64,000 bases of DNA from Trebouxia sp. TZW2008 (taxonomy: Eukaryota; Chlorophyta; Trebouxiophyceae; Trebouxiales; Trebouxiaceae). This document shows positions 33,801 to 53,846 of this stretch, in pieces. Numbering within the stretch: position 1 is the stretch's first letter; every line of letters starts with the position of its first letter. Below the pieces are notes generated by a model. That model saw only the letters and a list, made by a program, of their open reading frames with translations, was not told the DNA's origin and made no database searches. The DNA lies in assembly GCA_002118135.1 (NCBI GenBank), contig BDIU01000376.1:1-64000 (forward strand). Direction: 5' to 3'. The position numbers and the translations under genes were made by a program.

Positions 33801-34174
33801 GCAATAGCTAATAACATGCAGCATGAGTCTAAATGCTACGCCAGCATACTGTACAACTGCAAAATGGCGTGCATGGTTTATGTCAAGCATATATCAGGTA
33901 ACGCAGTAGTGTGTACCTTGCGAGCACCCGTGACAGCTATGAGCACGCTGCCAGTTTTCAGACGCATAACCCCCATGAGGCCATAGATGTTGACGAACCC
34001 GCTCTTCATCTGGTCCGCAGCATCTGCCAGTGCTAGCTTGCCAGACTGGTAGTCGAATGTCAAAGTCTGACCAGTGATGCCTTGCTCATTGTAAGGCTGC
34101 ATGACCAGCATGCCACCATACTCTTGGAGTCTCATCAGGGCATGCAGTGGGCCTGACTGTGTCTGTGCCGCCAT
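27808..34174 (-). CDS. Sac1-family phosphoinositide phosphatase (SAC7/RHD4-like), membrane-anchored
   Basis: Exons placed: 34174-33917, 33444-33356, 32809-32593, 31770-31595, 31179-30958, 30691-30534, 29844-29601, 29055-28824, 28512-28409, 27963-27808. One further exon (length 3n+1) must lie at 32820-33350 and was not found. The SAC domain is clear: [13 protein letters not shown], the TRHWRRGAD motif, [27 protein letters not shown], and the catalytic CX5R(T) loop [12 protein letters not shown], then [20 protein letters not shown] and [15 protein letters not shown]. Two hydrophobic segments near the C-terminus ([20 protein letters not shown] and [17 protein letters not shown]) would anchor it in ER/Golgi-type membrane. 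Family enzymes dephosphorylate PI4P and related lipids; the resemblance is closest to plant SAC7/RHD4. The intron after 29601 has a GC donor (ACAG|GCCTGC), required by phase. The start codon lies 50 bp after the stop of the upstream small gene. Confidence 0.88.
29137..29245 (-). repeat. Junction echo of SAC exon 8 (acceptor side)
   Basis: GCATACTGACGAGAGATAGC ... CTACCTGTTAGCCAAGCATCTAG repeats 28997-29085 (the 5' part of exon 8 plus its acceptor and intron flank) with scattered substitutions, about 148 bp away. Confidence 0.8.
29325..29460 (-). repeat. Junction echo of SAC exon 7 (donor side)
   Basis: On the minus strand the sequence corresponding to DILALP... of exon 7 is repeated in decayed form, ending TTCTAACAG|GTCTGCCTCTAG. 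The genuine exon 7 ends CACAG|GCCTGCCTCTGG, so the echo keeps a GT donor where the real site is GC. Confidence 0.6.
31360..31575. repeat. ACAGC simple repeats and junction echo of SAC exon 4
   Basis: 31365-31395 and 31532-31567 are (CACAG)n-type simple repeats. Between them, 31484-31528 is a copy of the 3' end of SAC exon 4 with its donor (GGCGGGTGCCAGCGCGCTGG versus GGCGGGTGCCAATGCGCTGG at 31620), displaced about 113 bp. Confidence 0.7.
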
Positions 34175-34224
34175 GTTGCTGGTTGCTTGCTGCCAGTCAA
34201 CGTTACTGACTTCTCAGCTAGTGC

Positions 34225-34523
34225 TCAACTCTCCTTGTTCCAAATTTCCCCTGTGGTGTTGCGGGTTTCTTCGTCGAGTGCGCGATGCAGATCTGTTGCT
34301 GCACCTGGAGGAGGCCGTTCCACGGGAGCCCTGTCGTCCTCGGGCTGCTTTGGAGTCTCCCTGAACAGGCTGTAGTATCCCAACCCCGTGAACGCGATGC
34401 CGGCAGCAGCCTGCAAGTCGAGTTGGATGCTCAGAGCTTATTGATGGTTGCAGGCTTCACAGACGCCGAGTGCTCGCTTACCTGAGCAATCAAATGTTTC
34501 GGGTTGGTTTTAGTCGCTGCCAT
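34225..34523 (-). CDS. Small single-pass membrane protein, unknown function
   Basis: Two exons (34523-34482 and 34410-34225) give a 75-residue protein: MAATKTNPKHLIAQ, then AAAGIAFTGLGYYSLFRET, a Pro/Asp-rich segment and a charged tail ending IWNKES. The Ala/Gly-rich hydrophobic segment at residues ~13-32 is a likely membrane span. Both splice sites are canonical (CAG|GTAAGC and GCAG|GCTGC). I do not recognise the family; size and topology resemble small mitochondrial or plastid membrane subunits. Its stop is 50 bp before the ATG of the SAC phosphatase on the same strand, and its start is 170 bp from the divergent epimerase gene. Confidence 0.6.
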
Positions 34524-34693
34524 GCATTCGCAGTGCGCGACTGCAGAGGCCTTTCCATCGGCAATTGAACGAGCATCTGCGACGAAATACGAAGGGGTGA
34601 AACCGGTCAACGCAGTTATGAATTGAGCAGATCCGGTGCGCCTACGCCCCTCGACCTGTCTCCCCTCACTACTTCCGCAATCATGTCGATGCC
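34524..34693. promoter_or_regulatory. Short divergent promoter region
   Basis: This is 170 bp, CpG-rich, between the ATG of the small membrane protein (-) and the predicted ATG of the epimerase-family gene (+). No specific element was recognised. Confidence 0.45.
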
Positions 34694-37600
34694 ATGCAGC
34701 AGTGCTGCATGCCATCAGCACATGGCTCCGCAGTCCCTCGAGAGCCCGTTCGGGTCAGGAGCATGGCATGCCAGGCAGCTGGTGCGGTGCGTTGTCCGTC
34801 GTCGCAACGCATTGAAAGCCTATTCGCGACTTTCGGGTTGGCACACGTGACCTCAACGCATTGCCAAGACATCGCTTTGTCGTGTGTCAAAGGTCAGCGT
34901 AGATCACACCAGCTTGATCCGGGTTTCCGCACGCGCAGGCGATGCCAATCTTCTCAAGTTCGGAACAGACGCAGAACACTCTCTTCGCGGCATGCAGCAT
35001 CTGGCCGAAAGGGTCTGGTGCTCGCTTCGCAGGTAGAGGACCTCAAGGAAAAGTGGGATATCCCAGGTAAAGTACATCGTGCCCTTCCCTCAGGCACTTT
35101 GCAGGCTATTGCAATTTTTTGAAACAATTGACAGGCCTAGTGGAGTTTGGGACTGGTCTGGGAGATCTTCCACGCGTCAAGCTGACCCACTCATGTGGCA
35201 GCACAGCTGAGGTACATCCCTTCTGCGCTTCTGCCTGCTGTGCATCTCCAAATGGTATTGAAACCTGCCGACCAGTTGCAGGCTTGACTGTCTCCTGCTT
35301 ACACACAGGTCTATTTATATGGAGCAAATGTCCTTTCCTGGAAGCAGCCAGATGGTGCTGATGAGATTCTGTATGTCCGCCCTGATGCTGTTTTTGACAA
35401 GTCCAAGCCGATCTCTGGGGGCATCCCGCATTGCTTTCCAGTGTTTGGCCCTGCCCCAGCGCCCATGGCTCAGCACGGCTTTGCCCGGCAGTCAGACTGG
35501 ACAGTCACCAACACCTCTGCTGACCAGCAGCCAGATGAGAGAGACCCTGAAGTGGAGCTTGTCCTCACAGACAATGATTACACGAGAAGCATGTGGTAAG
35601 ATCATCAGCACTCTGCACGCGTTGACTGTGGAGTTTATGTGCTGACAGACCATGTGCCACAAACAATAGCACTTTGCATGCACTCACCCTGAAGTCAAGC
35701 TAGTTGTTACAGACAACATCATACAAGGAGCATGTGGGCAAATCATCAGCACTTTGCATGCAATGATCCTGCAGCTTGTTCTGACAGACGTCAAGCACAC
35801 AAGAAGCATGTGGTACACATGTCAGCACTTTGCACGCAGAAGCCTGGAACTTGTTATACAAGACAGTGAATACACAAGCAGCATGTGTTACAGACAATAA
35901 CTCGCTGCATGCAAGAATCCTGAAGCTTGTCCTGACAGACAATGAATACACAAGCAGCATGTGGTACAAACATCTGCACTGTACATGCACTGACAGCGAT
36001 CTTGACCCTTTCAGCGCTTGTGCTAGGTGTGTGTGTAGCACAATCTTGGCTTACAGTGAATCTAGATCATGCCACAACCAACATGGCCCAAAGCTGACCA
36101 TGCAATGAAAGCTGTGCATTGCTGGCATGCAGTGTTGCAGGCCATATACCTTCAGCGCAGTTGCGCTGGCTCAAAACAGCGTCCGACAGACTTGCATGCG
36201 GACAACTCATGGCTTCTGTGTGCACCTGACTATTGGATTGCAAAGCCTGCCTATGAAATGACCTCTGTTTTGCAGGCCACATGCCTTCAAGGCAGTCTAT
36301 GCAGTTTCTCTACATGGCGAGATGCTGCGGACAGATCTACGTATCATCAACACAGGCGACAAGCCGTTTGAGTTCACAGCTGCCTTGCACACCTACATTG
36401 AGGTCCTGGACATCAAGAAAGCTAGCGTCAAAGGTCTCAAAGACTTGGAGTACCTAGACAAGGTATAGTATCTTTGTTTTTTGCAACGACCGCGTTGGTC
36501 ACCAAGAAAATGGTCCTTATCTTGCATTTTCGTTATTCAGGGATGCCACTGCAGTCAGCCTGCAGTAACTGGTTCTCAATTGCATTGTTGTTCCGTCAGG
36601 AACGTCCTCACATCAGGTGCCCTCTCAAAGAGAAGTTGCTAGACGGTTGTAACACGCCTACTGTGACTGTTGATCTGATACACCCTAGACATTTGGACGT
36701 TACAGTCAATATGCCAATTGTGCTGCATCTGTTGTTTGGGGTCATTGAACATGTCATGTGACCATATGCAATAGTGCAGATGGTGCATACTGCAGTCTGA
36801 TACCCTGTGAGTGCTTTGCCACAAGTACAGTGCTGATGGACTTGCTTCTGATCACAGGTCAAAGATCCCAAGAACCCAAGCAAGCAAACAGAAGATAGAG
36901 AACTGATCAAGTTCTCTGGTCCAGTGGACTCTGTGTATCTCAAGGCGCGCGATTTTGTAGAGCTTGATGTAGGAACAGGTCAGCTAATATATGTGTTATA
37001 TTTGCTGCTACTGCCCTGGTTGCCTTTGCTGCCACCGCCCTTGTTACATCAGCTGCCACCGCCCTTGTTACATCAGCTGCCACCGCCCTTGTTACATCTG
37101 CTGCCACTGCCCTTATTGCATCTGCTGCTGATGCTGTTGTTTCATCTGCTGCTACTGCCCTTACATCTGCTGCTGCTGCTGCTGCTTGTAACACAATGAA
37201 GCACCATGTTGCAGCTGAACCTGCATGTGCTGTGACTTATCTGACTCATCCAGGATGTACACAATCAGTTGATTGTACATCACTGGTCAGATGTCACTGC
37301 TGCTACTGCTCCTGCTTGGCACACTAGTTGCAACAAGATTGCTAATGTGACTGGTGCGCTGCAAGCGTGACACAAAGGTTGACTTTGGACACCAGCTGGG
37401 CATTATTCTGGTATCAAGACTCTATTGATAACACAGGTTGCACAACACCCTTCTGCTCTACTTGCACTCAGTTTTCGATTGCACTGCAGGAGCCGCAGTG
37501 TCTATAACCAGCAGCGGATGGGAGGATGTTGTGGTGGTAAGCACAATTTGAGCACTTCTCTTCATTTTGCCGTTGAATATGGTGAAACAAGCTGCCTGCA

Positions 37601-37899
37601 AACTGCAATGTGGCTGTTGCCCTTGTCAAGACAAAAGCCTGCGCAGAAGCTAGCGCATACACCTGTGCAACGCTGGCATTGCTGCTGGTGTTGCTGATGT
37701 GCTTGTCAAAATCAAAGCCTGCTCACATGTTTGCACACACACCTGTGTAATATTGCTGCAGTGGAACCCTTGGGAAGCAATGAAGGACAGTTACCAGAAG
37801 TTTGCCTGTGTGGAGAACGCAAAGTTCAACAGCCCTGCTGTTGTACAGCCCGGGAACTCGTGGCGAGCACAGCAGGAATTTGCTGTGGTTGACCTTTAG
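34694..37899 (+). CDS. Glucose-6-phosphate 1-epimerase (aldose-1-epimerase family), likely plastid
   Basis: Seven exons join in phase to 409 residues: 34694-35066, 35135-35211, 35309-35595, 36276-36462, 36858-36978, 37490-37536 and 37762-37899. The ~110-residue N-terminal extension is Arg/Ser-rich, consistent with a transit peptide. The fold markers follow: VYLYGANVLSWKQPDGADEI, ISGGIPHCFPVFGPAP (the conserved GG-P-FP motif), MAQHGFARQSDW, FEFTAALHTYIEV (with the conserved His), then WNPWEAM and WRAQQEFAVVDL near the end. Family members interconvert alpha and beta anomers of hexose-6-phosphates; the YeaD/apospory-associated-C-type pattern fits. Several ATGs lie in the leader, so the exact start is uncertain. 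Intron 3 carries a tandem array of exon-3-end copies and intron 5 a 24-bp minisatellite. Confidence 0.88.
35620..36015 (+). repeat. Array of junction echoes of epimerase exon 3 (donor side), about 76-bp period
   Basis: The end of exon 3 with its donor (CTTGTCCTCACAGACAATGA ... AGAAGCATGTG|GTAAGATCATCAGCACT, 35558-35612) is repeated about four to five times: near 35635, 35700, 35775, 35850 and 35928. Each copy keeps CTTGT...ACAGAC and GCATGTG followed by a GT- or TT-start and CAGCACTTTGCA. Identity to the exon varies by copy. Confidence 0.8.
36120..36175 (+). repeat. Junction echo of epimerase exon 4 (acceptor side)
   Basis: TTGCAGGCCATATACCTTCA near 36134 copies TTGCAGGCCACATGCCTTCA at the acceptor of exon 4 (36270), 137 bp upstream. 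Confidence 0.65.
37010..37195. repeat. 24-bp minisatellite in epimerase intron 5
   Basis: CACCGCCCTTGTTACATCAG + CTGC recurs about three times nearly perfectly and then decays into CTGCTGCTGCT-rich sequence. Confidence 0.8.
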
Positions 37900-38861
37900 T
37901 TCCAGAAGTCTCCAACGCTGCAAGAGGTACAGAGCAAGGCTCATCTGACACAAATTTTGGGGGGAACGATGTAGCTAGATATACGGTCAAAGGCAGCAGG
38001 CCTGTTGGTCGAGACGTTGCAGCACCAAACTTATTGCTTACAGTACTGAACAGCAGATGACTGATGTTGTTGAGCTGTGGACAAATACAAGACCTTGCAG
38101 ATGTGTACACATGCATATAGCAGCCATGTTCATGGTCGCCGGCAGACTTGTTGCAGAGTGACCTTAATCTTGTCAATTCGTTGGTGACAACCGCATGTGT
38201 CCAAACCTTATCAAATGTTGAGGCAATCAGGGATAATCTTGAAAACATGCATATGATCCCTTTGACCAAAATATGACCTCATGGTGTCGGTTTCAGAGGT
38301 GAAAAGAGAGGCATACTGCTGCCTAAGCGACTCAAAAATGTGGCATCGAAACACATGTTTACAACATGGCACTCATCTGATCCAGCAATTGATCCAGATG
38401 CACACTGAGCACCAATTGTGTCGGCCTCATTGACTGGTTGCCCTTCGGCAAAGCGGTTCTGCAAAAGAAGCTATACGAGAGTGGCGACTGTGGGCTCCAC
38501 ATCAGGCAACTTGGCTGATGCAAGCCTGAAATGCAGGAACGCTGCATGCGCTTGGCAGAGACAGGCAGCTATGGCACCATCATGTCTAATTGTCCAGCTG
38601 TTCGCATATTAGTCATTTTTACTGATTTCGCACGAATGCGTTGACCGGAAACGCTTGCGCGCACTTGCGCGTCGACTGCTTGCACGCATGCATTGTGCCA
38701 AGCGGCTACTCGAGGCGCGCGCCGCTGAATGTGTCTCTGCAGCTATGCTTTGCCTGTCAGCCTGTCGCACCTAGTCACATTTTCAATTTAGTTTGCAGTT
38801 GCGCAGCTGGTGCCGGGGCGCCTGAACTGCTGGCAAACGAAGCTTCTCCATATCAGGAAAG
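37900..38861. other. Intergenic region, no gene supported
   Basis: This lies between the epimerase-family gene and the phosphopantothenate-cysteine ligase gene (both +). The last 250 bp are CpG-rich, as expected for the promoter of the downstream gene. A 147-codon minus-strand frame (38269-37826) overlaps the epimerase 3' exon and shows no family resemblance. Confidence 0.5.
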
Positions 38862-40582
38862 ATGCCTGTAATGCAGACCGAGCACGACAGGTTTAGTGTT
38901 GAGGACTTCTTTGAAGACGCTCCCGCACCTTCGACATCAATAGACCAGTCAGTGCAAGCCTTCATCCAGAAACACGCCCCAACTGACGGCTTCAAGGGAC
39001 GGCCAATAGTCTGTGTCACATCAGGCGGCACGACTGTGCCCCTTGAACGGCGATGCGTCAGATTCATAGACAACTTCAGTGGAGGGACCAGAGGAGCGCT
39101 GTCTGTGGAACAATTCTTACAGGTCTTGTGCAGCATATTCAGCTTGAGCTATAAGTCTGATGCATCCGGCAGACATTGTACATCTCCAGCATGTCCATGC
39201 AGGCAAACTGTACAGTCAATCCTGTGTACAGAACAGGCAACATACAGCCGTGATCACAGGCATGTGCGTGCAGGCAGGATACGCGGTCATTTTCGTGTAC
39301 AGAAAAGGCTCCATACAGCCGTTCACAAAGGGTCTGCCTAGCGCACAGCTCCTGGATATATTGACTGATGTATTGGTAGACAGTGACAAAGCTGGTGCTG
39401 GAGTACATGTCAAAGATGAAGCAAGTGCAATCTTGCAAGCAGCTGTTCGCAGCGCTCGTGAGTGCAACGAGCAAGGAACATTGCTTCGCATTCCATATAT
39501 CACACTATTTGAGTACTTGCAGGTGTGCTCACTGACTCATTGTAGTGATAAAGCGCCAAGGCTCCTGTACTTTACACAAAGTCTTGTCCCTAGATGTAGC
39601 TTGCTGCGTATGAACACAGCCTGATGTGATAGGCTGCTTACAAGGAACAGCGTCACCTTCACGACGCCTACTGGCACTGGTTTCCTCCCTTGTCTCTGAC
39701 AGATATGCTTTCTTGCAGTACCTGAAAACTATCTCAGATTGTTTGAGGCCAGTCGGCAGAAGAGCAGCGTACTACCTTGCAGCTGCGGTGTCAGACTTTT
39801 TCCTGCCTTGGAAGCAAATGGTGAGGGATTTGATGCAGCATATTGTGCTGCTGATGCAGCTGACAGCATTGGCATGACAAGCAAGCACAAGTGTGACTAG
39901 CTACGCGAGTCACAGCCTTCTTGACACGCTTGCTACTTGCTTTGCAGGTGGAACATAAGATACAGTCAAGTGATGGCCCTCTTCACTTGCAGCTTGCTAT
40001 GGTGAGCTGCAAGTCATGTGCAGTGTTGTCATGACAGAGTAGCTGCTTCCTAGGCTGCTGCCACTCAAAGAAGCTCCTGTTATGCTGCCTAGAAAAATAA
40101 ATTTCTTGAACTTATCTTTCTGGCTGCTGTGGCAAAGTATTGTCACCTTCATGCAGGTCCCTAAGATGCTGGGCACATTGCGCAGCACATGGGCACCTCA
40201 GGCATTCATAGTGAGCTTCAAACTTGAAACAGATGAGCAGATTCTGATCAAGAAGGTACCAAGTAGTCATGTGCCAGCACTGTGCCCCTGTTGCAAGCTG
40301 GTGCTGCTTTGAGGCAGTCTCAATTTGACACTTACGTTCTGCATGCAAGGCTGTCAACATTTGATGCAGGCAGTAGGATCTATCAGAAACTATCAGGTCC
40401 ATGCTGTGGTGGCCAATATTCTGGAAACCAGGATGGAGCAAGTGTTGATAGTGCGTACAGATAAACAGCAGCAGCCTGTTGTTGACACAATCAACAGAGA
40501 CAAAGCACAGCCATTCATAGAAAAGCAGCTAGTTGGCAAAATTACAGAGCTGCATTCAGCCCATTTGCTTCAGGCAGCCTAG
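38862..40582 (+). CDS. PPCS: Phosphopantothenate-cysteine ligase (eukaryotic type)
   Basis: Six exons join in phase to 325 residues: 38862-39122, 39274-39522, 39719-39820, 39948-40001, 40157-40255 and 40370-40582. Family signatures in order: [20 protein letters not shown] (nucleotide-binding start), [26 protein letters not shown], the dimer/active-site segment [38 protein letters not shown]...[14 protein letters not shown], and [11 protein letters not shown]. The enzyme joins cysteine to 4'-phosphopantothenate, the second step after pantothenate kinase in coenzyme A synthesis; the eukaryotic protein is separate from the decarboxylase. Length matches the family (~310-330). No transit peptide is evident, so it is probably cytosolic. 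Exon 2's start is echoed in intron 1. Confidence 0.93.
39185..39255 (+). repeat. Junction echo of PPCS exon 2 (acceptor side)
   Basis: ATGCAGGCAAACTGTACAGTC ... AACATACAGCCG (39197-39251) copies the start of exon 2 with its acceptor (GTGCAGGCAGGATACGCGGTC ... TCCATACAGCCG, 39267-39323), about 72 bp upstream. Confidence 0.75.
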
Positions 40583-40738
40583 TAGCACGTTCAAAGATTT
40601 TGGCTTGCAAAACAAGCAGCACACAAGTGACAAATGACACTGCTGACCAAACACACAAGCTGAAGTTGCCAGTCAGTCAAGTAGGTGCTGCAATCAGCAC
40701 TGCATTTCTTTCATTTCATGTCAGTCAAAACAGTCAAG

Positions 40739-50537
<9,799 letters not shown>

Positions 50538-51552
50538 AGCGCAGAAAGGCCTGAGGTCACTAAGACAGCTCAGACGGAGAGATGCACGGCAAAAGTTAGG
50601 ACCAGCTCAACTACCACGGAAGCACATCTAGACCAACGGTATGCTGCGGAAACAGACTGCAGTTGGCGCCATCTATCAGATCATCAGTCACATCATGATC
50701 AATCTTCTAGCTTTGGCTGCATGCTCATGAGCCAACAAAACTGTAATTTTGCTGCCATGTGGTCGACCACATGCAGGGGTGTGCAGTTGCTCCTGCACTT
50801 CCTGCATGACCCCTGCCACTTTCGCTAGGTCACACCTTGAGTCCAGAATACAGTCATCTGCTTTGGCCCTGGGGTGCCACAGCCATGCTTAGCTCCAAAT
50901 TGTACGCAACATTGCATCAATCGTGAAAATACTGCCTGCTAGAAGTCGTCTACTTAAGCACATTCAACATGACAACAGCATACCAGTCGCAGAAACTGCA
51001 ATGAGGCAGCACCATCAGACGTCACCACAACTTAAATTGCATTATGAAAGATATCTATCGATGGCCAACGGTTCAGACTAACATCATTCATCGTTCAGTG
51101 TCCATGCTCAAAATTTGGTCACATCAGCACAATGCTGCAGTGCTGCACGCTGTACTTTGCTGCATCACATACATGCTATGAAATTGTCGATATGTCAGAA
51201 GTCAGGAATGCTCAAGATGCCATCTGTCTTAGCCACAATGCAAGTTCTGTAAGTTCTGTAAACAAAATCTGACAGAAAACACGTATCGCTTCCTATGTAG
51301 CTTGCATCAAGTAGCGCGACCAGCAAAACTTAGTGCCAAGCTGGGTGCGGCACCGCGCTGGTCTGGTCCCACTTGCTGGCTGGCGAAATATATACATATG
51401 CACAGTGTAGGAGTACTAGTATGGGCAGTATGAGCATATCTGAATATCGGCAGAATGGCCTTAACAGGGGTCAGTATCTTCAATGGGGTATCCCAAAACC
51501 AGCAAAACGACCCTGAGCTCAAGATTAATGTGGTGTGCTGATTTGAGTGATA
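50538..51552. other. Intergenic region, no gene seen
   Basis: Upstream flank of MCM5 and 3' flank of the beta-helix gene. No conserved frame was found. Confidence 0.55.
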
Positions 51553-53846
51553 TCAGCAGCTGATGTTGTTGGACGGAACTCTGTCGTCCTGAACCTGGCG
51601 ACTGCAAAAATTGCCTGTGGCAGCATTGCCTGAGAAGGTGTTGCCTGCAATTGTAGAGCCACTAGTGCAGCCATGAGTATTGCAGAAAAACCACACTCCT
51701 CTACCACCATTGTTGAGAAACCTGTTGTTCCTGACTTGCAAATTTGTTGTTCCCCCCAAGTTGTTCTGTGTTTTCAAGCCTGCCAAGCCGCTTCTGGTGT
51801 TCTGGACCACATTGTTGGTGACAGTCACACCTGCATAGGCAGCTCCAACCCTGGAGATAGGGGCCAGACGCACCGACAAGCAGACTGTTTTCTTCACCAA
51901 ACAGAAAGTCAGAGGTCTCTGTGAATGACTATATCATCTCCAGTGCGAAGCTGGCCTGGACACTCAGGCACAGCAATGCTTACATGTGTCATCAGTCACA
52001 CCCTGATTACTGTGGACACTCCTGTCATTAGGGAGAAAAGACTGTGCTGACAGCTTTGCACAAACTTGCCAATTTTCTGGGTCATATAGTAACTGCTTTT
52101 GTAAGAAGGTTCGATGTAAGGACATTTTTGCTGTAAGGACAATGTACTTGGGAATCAAGTACTGCATTCTGGATGCAGCGGTCCCTCTGAGTAAATCTGT
52201 AAAATCAGTTTTCTTGGTAACCAAAGCAGTTGTCACAGAGAAAAGTCACTGGGCCATGTGTTTGCCTTGCCACAGCTGCATCAATCTTGTTTGCATCGAG
52301 ATTTGGTTGAGATCTGCTTACCTGAGCTGTAATCCAGACCAATGCCCCCCACGCCGCCAGCAATGCAGTTGCCTGTCAAGGTATTTCCTGTGATCTGCAG
52401 CAGGCAAAGTAGGTTGTGACAGTCAGACTTTTAAGACAGATTGGCTGCACATAGATTAGCACATGCCAGTGTGAGAGTGATGTTTCGTGCTGCCAACCCT
52501 TGTTGAAACATGCCTTTTGGTTGATGGGTTAGAGCAACACAAAATATCAAAGGCAGCCAAATGCTCTACCTGCCACGACATGATATGATGCTAGTGCTGC
52601 ATCTAAGACTTGGGCTGTCAATTCGCTAAATTTTCCAGACACAGACTTTGGCATACAAGCATCTGCATGGCGCAGTGCTAAACAACTAGTGCGCAAGCAA
52701 CTTGATGCCAATTCATGATAGGTAACATACATATGTATGCTCTGTGCATGCCGCACAACACACAGGTCTAATGTTGCATGCAGTGAAGCATGGCGTCGAG
52801 TCAGTATATGTTCATGTGTGATGTTTACCTGAGCACCATTAGCCTGATTGTCCGCTGTGATGCCTTCTTGCATGTTGGACGTGCAAGTGTTGCCTGAAAT
52901 GGTATTGGAGCTGCAGTGATTCTGTGCGATGCCAATCTGACCATTGTTGCTAGACTGCAGCAGAAACAGCACCGTGAAAAGTGAGTCGCTGCAGACTGCA
53001 GCTGCTTGTAGAGAGCTGGCAATATGGTGCAATACATTGATTGATGAAATGTCTAGCGCATTGCCAAAGTACCGTGCATCCCAAAATGGTGTTGCCGCTG
53101 CAGCTGGTGCTTTGCCCATCAAAGACAAAGCCATGAGCGCCACAATTCATAGCCTGCAGAACAAACATCATGACTCCTGAAGCAAGCGTGCACATAACAT
53201 TAACAGACTGTTTCAGGTGCTCGCACATGCGCTGCAAGGTGTTGATTTATGCTTCAAGGAGTTGGGCTAGGCGCACAGTGTTTGCAGCAAACTTCGTCAG
53301 GGGTCACCGTGCAGCCTGTGATGCGGTTGTTGGCCCCGTTGATGACAAACCCAGACCAGGCTGTGCTAGCACAGTTGATATGAATATTTGAGACCGAGTT
53401 GCCGCTGCCTCGCACAAAAAATTGTACGCTATTTTTGAAGAGGATCGTTGCACCAGACGGCGCATTCAAGTTGACGTTGTTGTTATTGATATTGACGTCT
53501 TCGGTGATTCCGTACGTGCCAGGAGGGACGCAGACAGTTTTACCTGCAGCATATGCGCATTGACCATGGCGAAGGCTTGCCGCCCGATCAAAAATTCCAC
53601 GAGACAGAAGCCTTTAGCATCAAAGCCCTGTGTACGTGTTCAATCCAGCATACCTGATGCAGCGGCAATAGCTGCATTGAAAGCAGGAGCGCTGTCTTTT
53701 GCGCCGGAGGGATCAGCTGAATACGGTGACGCAGTTACGTCGATGCCACTGCAGCCCCCCTAAAGCAGACTTCTGCTGGGCTGTTTCAATACACTTGCAG
53801 AGGTCATGGAGACAACGAACGCAAGGACCAAGCACTCGCTGCGCAT
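51553..53846 (-). CDS. Secreted right-handed parallel beta-helix protein
   Basis: Exons join in phase to 335 residues: 53846-53793, 53759-53654, 53543-53308, 53153-53073, 52954-52829, 52394-52322 and 51884-51553. MRSECLVLAFVVSMTSAS looks like a signal peptide. The body is a ladder of Asn/Gly/Ser/Thr-rich turns: KTVCVPPGTYGI (entry strand typical of pectate-lyase-like folds), NSVSNIHINC, NNRITGCT, CSGNTILGC, SSNTISGNTC, ITGNTLTGNC, VTNNVVQNT, LQVRNNRFLNNG and IAGNTFSGN. Such folds occur in polysaccharide lyases, hydrolases and surface proteins; no catalytic residues can be assigned, so the substrate is unknown. The first junction requires a 33-nt intron (53760-53792, containing an in-frame TAG), which is abnormally short; otherwise the first exon is misplaced. 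Confidence 0.72.
52100..52250 (+). mobile_element. MITE-like repeat, copy A (incomplete)
   Basis: It contains TTCGATGTAAGGACATTTTT, then GGGAATCAAGTACTGCATTCTGG and TTCTTGGTAACCAAAGCAGT, matching copies B-D. It lies in an intron of the beta-helix gene. Confidence 0.65.

Noticed and set aside
36940..37199. Leu/Pro-rich or Ala/Val/Asp-rich repeat proteins
   Set aside because: These are frames through a 24-bp minisatellite in an intron.
37826..38269. 147-codon minus-strand frame
   Set aside because: It overlaps the last epimerase exon antisense and shows no recognisable domain or splice partners.
51553..51884. Bacteriophage tail-spike or adhesin origin for the Asn-rich beta-helix exons
   Set aside because: The gene is split by several introns in phase with the repeats and has nuclear-like codon use; a generic secreted beta-helix protein is sufficient.
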